A DNA stretch of 64,000 nucleotides, taken from positions 1,355,760 to 1,419,759 of the forward strand of contig CM070727.1 in NCBI GenBank assembly GCA_036346275.1, written 5' to 3'. Origin of the DNA: Otatea glauca (lineage: Eukaryota > Streptophyta > Magnoliopsida > Poales > Poaceae). The notes under the pieces were generated by a model that worked only from the letters and a program-made list of their open reading frames with translations, ran no database searches and was not told where the DNA came from. The translations under genes were made by a program, and so were the position numbers. Below, one piece after another: positions 56,147 to 64,000 of the stretch. Position 1 is the stretch's first letter, and every line of letters starts with the position of its first letter.

Positions 56147-56777
56147 ACCATCACCAATGAGAATCAAAAGCGAAGCAACTCTAGCAAGTTGCTCCGTTCC
56201 ATGGTCGTCTTCTCTCCCTGAGAATAATGTCACTACATGATTTCATGCCCCCTTGGGCCTCATGGCTGGACACACGACGAATCCAAGCCACAAATGCTGG
56301 CGCATTCTCGTACCGATGCCCCCAAGCAACCTTTGGAAGCCAGCATGATGATAAAATGTCAGGTCAAACACTTTTGAGCACACCAATACGCCCATTGATG
56401 GAAAGACAAGCTAGAAATAAAAAAGGACAGTTTTTATTCCAAAACTACATTGTTGCCATCAGGGTATTTTCATCCTGGTGCTGGAACCTTACCAGTAACT
56501 GACCCAGTACAAGCATACTGGTCATAATCAATTGGATTTATACACCGGTCCATAAAAATTTGAAAAAAGAAACAACCCCATCACAGTGTGTCCTACCTTT
56601 GTAACCCCAAATCACTAAGATGTATCATCTGACCACAACAAACATAAATAGTTCATAAACTAATCCTAAAAAGTAACTTTCCTGAAAAACAAGGGGGAAT
56701 GGTCCCCACTTCACATTAATCATACAGTTCTCATTAATCAAGCTGAAGAAATATGCTAGGCTCTGTTGTGTTGGCAG

Positions 56778-59700
56778 CTAATCAATCTTCACAGACGAGT
56801 AAATCAATCTTGTGAACCAGAAGCAGGCGCAGAAACCAATTGTACCAGTGAGCACGAAGAATGCGAACGAGGCAAGTAGCATGTATCCAAAGTACAAGAT
56901 GCCAGACACTAGCTTACTAATCTGCAGCTTCGTGTAGTAGTAGAAAGCAGCATACAAGAAGAGATACAGTGCGGAGGATCCTGAGGTAAGGTAAGACCTC
57001 CACCACCACATGTAGTCCTCGCTGCACAGTTGGAAATAGCAGAGCACGATTGCGATTTCAGCACTGGTGATAATGAGGATAACAAACACCAGGAAGAGGA
57101 AGCCAAAGATGTAGTAGAACTGATCCAGCCAGATTGAGGTCAGGATGAAGAAGAGCTCAATGAAAACCGCTCCAAATGGTAGAATACCACCAATAAGAAT
57201 GGTGAAGACCGGATTCATATACCAAGCTTGCTCAGGGATCTGTCGTGGAATCTTGTTGGTTTTCACTGGAGGCTCCATGGCAGGTTTCTTGAACCCAAGA
57301 TAGCTCCCAACAAACACGAGGGGCACTGAGATACCAAACCAAAGGAGGACCAGGGCAAACATAGTGGTGAAAGGAACAGCACCAGACGATTTCTCCCCCC
57401 ATATAAGAGCATTCAAAATGAAGAAAATGACAAAAGCAATCCCTGGAAATAGGAAAGCTGTGTGCAGGGTAATCTTCTTCCACTCGGAACCCTTGAACAT
57501 CTTGTAGAGACGCGAAGAAGAATAACCAGCAAGCAAACCCATCAAGACCCAGACAAGAAGCATTGCAGTCATCAATCCTCCCCGGTTTGATGGAGAAAGG
57601 AAACCCAAAACAGCAAAAATCATCGTAACTAGCAGCATGCCAAAGAATTGGACACCGGTGCCAACATAAACGCAGAGTAGGTCAGAATTGGATGGAGGAC
57701 GGAACACATCTCCATGAACAAGCTTCCAACCGGTTTCCTCTTGTGCTTCTTCTTGAGTTTCAAGCTGGTTGTACCTAGATATATCTCTGTACAGAGTGCG
57801 AAGCATGATCATGGCCACCATACCAGATAGGAAAAGCACGATCATGAGAGAGTTAATAATAGAAAACCAGTGAATCTGATCATTAGTCATCAACAGATAG
57901 GTGTCCCAGCGGGAAGCCCACTTGATATCACTCTCCTGCAAAAGTAATGAAAGATTCCATGAAAATCATCGCTGAAGCAGATATAACATTAAAAGAGTAG
58001 AAAACAATCATGCTATAGGGGAAAACAAAAGGCAAACTAGTACCTCGAAGCGAACATCATAGGTGAATATGATTTCTTTGCCAGCTTCAACCTCCTGAGG
58101 GGATTCAGAATTTGTTACAAACTTGTTGGCATGCGGATCACATGTGCTCAAACGAGTTTTTGCATCATTCCATTTCTCATCAGACTGATGCTCGACGCTG
58201 GCAGGAAAATATATCCAAGAAGACATAAATTAGGTCCATTTCATTAAGCACGTGACAATAAAATATCAACAAGCAAAGTTAAAAGAAACCTGAATGGTTT
58301 GACTTCAAATCCCACAATCCTAGAAAGTTCTGAACCATCATCCATGTGATACTTCACTAGAAATGACAAATGGTTGTACATGAAGTACTTCTCCTCCTTG
58401 CTCTGAAAATACATTTGTATATGACAGTTCGTTAGTCCAGATCATATGTATAAATACAAGGATAAGTATCAATTGAGCACAAAACCTTACTCCAACATAC
58501 TGGCCCTTGACACCAACATGATATCCACCTTCATAAGCGACAGTGTTCTTGGCTTGCCTTGTAACGGGAACAACTAGTGGGAGATTGTCAAGAATCCTGT
58601 AAAGAAAATAATGTCACTATGGAAAATTGCTATGTAAACTAATTGCAAGGTTACTATATAGTTCTCACATGTTCACACGATATTCATCCTCTATCTTTTC
58701 CTTGAGCTCCTTTGCTTCTTTATCAGTAACAGTAATTTTGCAGACGATCTGACACATCTTGGGCTCTCTCATTTGAAACTATAGCTCAGCAAAGAGGATG
58801 AGAAACTCAAAATTAGGCACATTACCCAAGGACATAAACATCAATTAATCTGTTACGTGATACTAACCACATAAGGAGAGCTCTCAATGCGATCACCACG
58901 AAGAACCTCACCAAGATTTTCAGCTCTGTCGACTATGGTATCTGGCTTACAGAAAGGAAGCGAATAGTAAGTATAGGGGAGCTGAGTCTTTATTGATGTC
59001 AGTTTATTCACCTTCACCAAAAGTGGATCCCCCTGTAGACAAACAGAGAAAGCAGTTTAGGGCAATTCTTGCATCAAATAAAATTTTATTAGTGCCATAA
59101 CTATTACTTTTTTACAGATAACATTTAGTGGGAGTATCAGATGCAGCATTGCAGATATAGATCAAACTACAAGCGCAAAAACAGGAATCTGAGCCAGGTC
59201 CGGTCCGATTTAACAATTGAATAATCTTTGGAAAAGAACGGGTACAAATAAATATTGTAATCCAGGTTTGTGGGAAGCTGGAGTTGTGCCCCGACCTCAA
59301 CTTTCCCAAGGAGTATCCCACCCACTGAGCTAGGATGTGTTATTTATTTAGTTGAACAATAAATATTAAAATATTATTTATTTAACTGCCGGTCCAATCA
59401 GTACACTGCTGGTTGAAGCAGTGAACCAATGTGTGACCAGTTCACTCACCAGCACGGGTTTAGAAACTTTGTTTCCATGCACTATTCTATATCATCTTTG
59501 TTGAGCATCTAGTTCCATAGTCAAAATCAGATAAGCTGGATCTTTTATAAGACTTATGGTTTATAAGAGGTGGTTAGCGTCCCTCATCGAAATTGAACAC
59601 TACTCGGCGTACTTGCTGTTCCAACCAAACCCTATCGTCGGTATGTATACAAAATCAATCAATCAATATATCTATTTTGTGTCTTAACCACCAGTACAAC

Positions 59701-60671
59701 AAGAACTTGATCATGCATGTAACATGCTAAATGTAATTCATGTACCATGAATGATCCTTAACAAGGGATACCAGACATAATGTAACCCCTCATGTAGGGG
59801 ACGATACATTAACGATCCAAGTATTTTGCATTACAGCGTAAAGCTCATCAAAGTCTAGCTTAGACAAAACCTTTAGATCAAGTACCATCCTTAGGATGCT
59901 TACTTGAGACAACAGCTTAAATTACGTGAGAAACTCCCTCCGGTCATAAATAGTTGTCGTTTTGGACATCGACCCGGTCCCCAAAACTCAACTTTGACTA
60001 CTAATTTCTATTGCAATATAAAAAAACTAATAAAATTATAATATTATGAAAGTACGTTTCAAGAGGAATCTACAAATATGATTTCCGTGGATTCAATCTA
60101 AATATTTAAAAAGATATTGATAGTTAAAATTTCAAAAGTTTAACTGTACCTATTCAAACCAACAAGTTTTTGTGAACGGAAAGGAGTAGTAGAGACACCG
60201 TATATCATGCGTCGACATTTCCATACAGGCGCCGATTCTGATAACATCGAAATATAATGCGTCTGTTCCAGATCAGAACAAAGCACGCGGCAAACGAAAA
60301 GGGCGAGAAAACGCGCGAATTAAGGTGCAACCATGTGAATCCCGAGCTCAAACATATCCAACTCCCGTAGCATCGCACCAAAACTAATGGAATCACACGA
60401 ACGAATTGGAGGAATCAACATACGGAACCCGCAACCCTAAAGCTAGACTTGCGGACCCCGACCCAGGAATCGCCACCCCGTTGACCAGATCCAATGCGAG
60501 AACGAACATAATCATTCCTAGGTACATGAAGGGGATAGGATGGGATCGAACCTTCCCGAAGTCGGTCGGCGCGACGCCGGGGAGGTAGAACCCGGCGGCC
60601 GGAGCGGCGGCGAGCAGAACCCCGAGCGCCACCGCGGCCGCGGCCCACCGGAACATCGCCGGAGCCCGCAT
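56778..60671 (-). CDS. Transmembrane nine (TMN/EMP70) superfamily protein
   Basis: Endomembrane-70 protein of 641 residues in seven minus-strand exons: 60552-60671, 58868-59032, 58669-58778, 58491-58596, 58290-58402, 58044-58197, 56778-57935; all GT-AG with consistent phases. Signal peptide about 1-27 (AAAAVALGVLLAAAPAAG), then FYLPGVAPTDFGKGDPL, the lumenal domain to about residue 275 (LPYTYYSLPFC, GEVLRGDRIESSPY, CKITVTDKEAKEL, NHLSFLVKYH), then nine membrane spans in the last exon (first at IINSLMIVLFLSGMVAMI; later LLAGYSSSRLYKMFKG, MNPVFTILIGGILPFGAVFI, SAEIAIVLCYFQLC, WWWRSYLTSGSSALY). The C-terminal KID fits the KXD Golgi-retention/COPI signal of plant EMP family members. Length matches the family (about 640-660). 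Acts in Golgi/endosomal membranes; its biochemical role is not settled. Confidence 0.93.
59934..60186. mobile_element. Stowaway-like MITE in TMN intron 1 (253 bp)
   Basis: Begins CTCCCTCCGGTCATAAATAG and ends TTTTTGTGAACGGAAAGGAG; right flank TA, left flank AA (mutated). Interior blocks (gaaagtacgtttcaaga, aaatatttaaaaagatattga) are shared in inverted form with 45906-46113, so the two are relatives. Lies within the 1.5-kb first intron of the TMN gene. Confidence 0.65.
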
Positions 60672-61528
60672 CGGTGAGACCGCAGGGGAGGCCGGTGAGC
60701 TCGGGGCTTGGGATTCGAGAGGGGAGGTGGTGGATGGCTCGGTGTGGCGGGCGAGGGGAGGAGGCGGTGGTGGAGACGAGACGACAACGACGACCTGCGC
60801 TGCGCGAAGGAAGCTTCGGTGATGATGGGTGTGATCTTACCGGGGTTTTATTGGATAAACAGTTTTTGCGTTTGGAACCCTCGTGAAGTCTGTAATTGCG
60901 CGTGCAGGGTGTCGGTTAGCTCGTTTGATTTGGCCTCGTGGCGCGGCACAAGCGACGAGCGTGATTTAATATGGGTGCTTTTAAGAACCTTCTTAACGAA
61001 TTAATAGCTAAATTTGATTTATATTGACCATCATATAATTGTTAGTATAATACACGGTGAAAACTACTATGTTGTAAGTAAATTATAATCTTGAGCAATC
61101 AAATGCTGACATGGTACATGATGCTTCGCTAGCTGATGTGCTCGCTTTCCGAAACACCACACACGGCGACGATATATATATTTTTTTATAGGAAGAAAGT
61201 AAAATGGAATTTAAACATCTAGGAAAAGATGCGTGGGAATTTGGAAAGTAGGAAGGAAGCTGTGTACGCTAGCGTTCCAAGGGCCGCGTGATGAGCGGAG
61301 CCGGGCGTCCCATGCTCCCCTGCTAGAAGCCAAAAATGCTGTGCCCATTGAATAAGTCGACGCCGCCGGCCTTGCTAGCGGTCAGCGAGGAGAAGAGCTT
61401 GGCCCGCTGTTGGCGAGGAGCCCGGCCAGAGAGCGAAGGATGGAGCGCGCCCTCGTGTCGCCCTTTGAGTTAGAACTTAGAACCGGACGAAGCCATCACA
61501 GAAATTGGAGGAGGTCTCGAATGACTAA
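60672..61528. other. TMN promoter and intergenic sequence
   Basis: GC-rich to about 60830 (leader and promoter of the minus-strand TMN gene). Beyond is mixed sequence with a GC-rich block at 61270-61480 having no domain. Confidence 0.4.
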
Positions 61529-61759
61529 GGGCATGTTAGTTTTAGCTTTTGATTCTGGATTCTGGCCCTAAAAACGGAATCAGAAACAAACAGTCTGATT
61601 CTAAAATCCGATTCTCATAATCCAGCCCACCCATATACACTAGAATCCACAATCCACTTCATATGTACTTTTGGATTCCAGCTTTTGAAGAATCAGCTTC
61701 TCTACAACCACAATCCAAAATCAGCTTTTAGAGAATCCAAAGCTGAAACAAACAGACCC
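61529..61759. mobile_element. Tourist-like MITE (231 bp)
   Basis: Begins gggcatgttagttttagctt and ends gctgaaacaaacagaccc, an inverted match. Perfect 3-bp duplication TAA at 61526-61528 and 61760-61762, as for PIF/Harbinger elements. The interior has repeated gattctgg / ccagaatc blocks. Confidence 0.78.
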
Positions 61760-61762
61760 TAA

Positions 61763-63955
61763 GCTGTTTCTTTAACCAAAACTCAAAGAAACTAAGATAA
61801 ATATAGCAAATATAGCCTTATGTAATCTAAATTTATACAATAATAGAAGAGAAATAAAGTTTTTAAAAAAAGAAATACAATAGAGACACCGAAAGTGTGG
61901 AGGACAACCGACAACAATGGTTTCCGAAGAACATGAATGAAAGCTGCATAATGATTGCTATACTTATGTTAGAAAGCATGCGTCGACGACGAGCCATCTT
62001 TGCTGCTGCTCTGCGATTAACCACCATCAACTAGTACATGTCTTTTGCTTAATTAGATCCAATCGCGCACGTTTCGAAGAACAGAAGCGCCCAAGAAAAG
62101 AATGAGCCCATGGGGGAAGACGACTAGGGACAAGGACACTGGCGCAAACCTCTTCCCTCCCACCTTTCAAATTCCGTCTAATTCTTTTCCTAAATATTTA
62201 AGGGGTGTCCAGTGAGAATCTAAATGTTTTCTCGCTAAATAGTACTTAAATTTCGAGCTCCATCTAATAGATGAAATCAAATTGCTTCGTCTCCTTTTAT
62301 TCAAGTACTATTTTATCAAGTAGCACTTAATTTTGTAGATTTTTTTAGATAATAAAAGTTTACAACTCCCGGTCTCTGTATCATGAGATGCACGTAGCCA
62401 ATCGTTTATTACAACGTTACAACAGAAAGTGCTGTCAATAAAATAAAACTTAATTTTGTAGATATTAGATGTGCATTTATCTCTGTCCACTAGTTTACTC
62501 TTTAGTTGTTAGCATGTGATATGATACATAGAGGAATTTAATTTATTATTTTCATATAAATTACAAGTAGATAATGGTTTGCCTGTTTTTCTTTTCCCTT
62601 AAATTTGATGGGAAAGGGATATGCTGTAGTTTTGTTTTAACTATCAGTTGTTCTGCTGTAGCGTGTTAGGCAGTCTTTATCTTTTATGCTTTTGCAAATG
62701 TTGAACTGGGTTTACCCTTTATAAATTACACGTAGATACTCTGTCTTTGCTGTGGCTTCCATGTAGGATGTAGCCGGGTAATAAAAATTTCCTTTCATTT
62801 TTAAAAAAGGGATATGTGGACATCATGCGCTAATTTTTCTCTACAAATCATACACATTTCACTGTAGGGATTTGTCTCAATAATATACCTGTAGCTTTTT
62901 TATGCATAGTTGTCTTCTTTATGTCTCGCTTTTTAAACTAATTCTTTATATCTAAGCATCTTTACATGACCGTGGTGAAACAGGAGTGCAATCTTTTTCT
63001 GTATCTCCAACTACGTACCAAAAGATCTGCAGCCAAACATATCGAGCATGGTAAAACTAAATATTGAGAAGAGAAAACTGCAATTTGGCTCATGCTTTTT
63101 ACCTGAGTTTTTTTTAAGTGCCTTTCCATAGAAAAGCGGCATCTTACAAATTACAATGCATGGTCAGGCTTTAACTTTCAGCAGCAATATCTATATAAAT
63201 ATTTAAATTGATCAAAAAATGGTATGATTAAAATTGTCTAGTAAAATGCTATTTACCTTGTTGTAATTTCATTAAGTTTCAATGTATTTTGAAATAAAAA
63301 TCGGTGGCCAAAGTTAAGGACCACAGCATAGCAGTGTACAAAAAATTGCTTATTTACGATTGGATGTAGTACTAACCTAATCAGCAATTTCACCTAGCCC
63401 CTTGTTACCAAAAAAATATAAAATTCTACAGAAATCCGCGTGTCCACGCGCAGTAGGGACAACACGGTTGATAGCATTTGTCTTGTTTCTTGTAGCGGAG
63501 GTAACAAAATTTTGTTGCTCCATGTAACTCTACCTAGACTCGTCAGCTAATCAAATGAAACTTCATAGATTATCAGAAGCCTGGAAAAACAGAACACGTG
63601 CAGCAAATCCTCTGGAGCCTCAAGGCATGAACTCCTTTACCTTCGGGTTAAGCAAGGTATACCGGCTTTAATCAACTAAAACAATAAACTGATCATCCAG
63701 GAACCAGGATCGGAACACCTTTGGTCCGTTGCAAAGCTTCTCACGTGATCATATCGCATCAAATATTCATCTGTGTAATCGATACGGAATACCAGCATAA
63801 AACCAAACAAGTAGCCCTTCGTATCTTTTTTTCTTCTCAAATCTAACCTCTATAAAAACACAATTACAAAAATAACCTTCCTACCGACTGTGGAAGTGTC
63901 GTAGTCAGTTACCAAACACCACGGGTACGACAACAAGTCTAGCAGGATGTGCTAC
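61763..63955. other. No gene seen
   Basis: AT-rich intergenic sequence. Positions 63830-63910 (tctcaaatctaacctc, aattacaaaaataac, cgactgtggaag) match the foldback family of 47868, apparently one arm only. No coding region or RNA gene recognised. Confidence 0.4.
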
Positions 63956-63981
63956 CGTGGTAGTGGTAGTGGTAGTGGTAG
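63956..63981. repeat. (GTGGTA)n short tandem repeat
   Basis: Four units of gtggta (periods of six) at the right edge of the window. Confidence 0.85.
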
Positions 63982-64000
63982 GGCAGCTGGGCAGGCGCCA

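Overview
This window is nuclear DNA from a flowering plant, almost certainly a grass. The reasons are split genes with GT-AG introns, GC-rich first exons, and dense Stowaway-, Tourist-, Mutator- and hAT-type elements, Ty1/copia elements and solo LTRs of the kinds usual in Poaceae. I cannot name the species. Gene density is low. Four ordinary host genes can be supported: a single-exon trihelix transcription factor (4344-5324, -), an 11-exon protein phosphatase 2C (48613-53590, +), a two-exon phytocyanin/early-nodulin-like protein (54017-54802, -) and a seven-exon TMN/endomembrane-70 protein (56778-60671, -). Two further minus-strand regions (1636-2990 and 11876-13614) hold convincing exon-like pieces of proteins I do not recognise.

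Layout. Positions 1-8900 hold the trihelix gene, two adjacent Mutator-type MITEs in its 3' flank, a GC-rich upstream island and a large foldback element. Positions 9500-10750 hold the broken end of a PIF/Harbinger transposase split by a solo LTR with a perfect 5-bp duplication. Positions 11000-20860 are mostly non-coding, with a probable long Gypsy-type LTR. A second solo LTR of the same family, in the opposite orientation, lies at 20867-21751 beside a decayed Mutator transposase.

Positions 24163-39295 are one nested insertion, readable from target duplications. A minus-strand copia relative that has lost integrase, reverse transcriptase and RNase H was hit twice: by a full-length but frameshifted plus-strand copia (26575-33188, duplication CTGAC) and by a 5.8-kb hAT element (33383-39227, 8-bp duplication CTCATCCT). 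Just beyond it is a second hAT element (39851-43991, 8-bp duplication TCACCGTG) with an intact 825-residue transposase. It also carries a fragment of a 3-ketoacyl-CoA synthase gene, so it looks both possibly autonomous and gene-capturing. It is the most interesting object here.

Positions 45540-47650 are a cluster of Tourist- and Stowaway-like MITEs. The gene-rich right third (48-60.7 kb) has MITEs in introns and intergenic spaces, including a 663-bp Mutator-type foldback and a 314-bp hAT MITE upstream of the phytocyanin gene. The host genes do not form an obvious pathway: nuclear regulation, phosphatase signalling, a GPI-anchored surface protein and a Golgi/endosomal membrane protein. All exon boundaries and element ends were read by eye; no database search was run.
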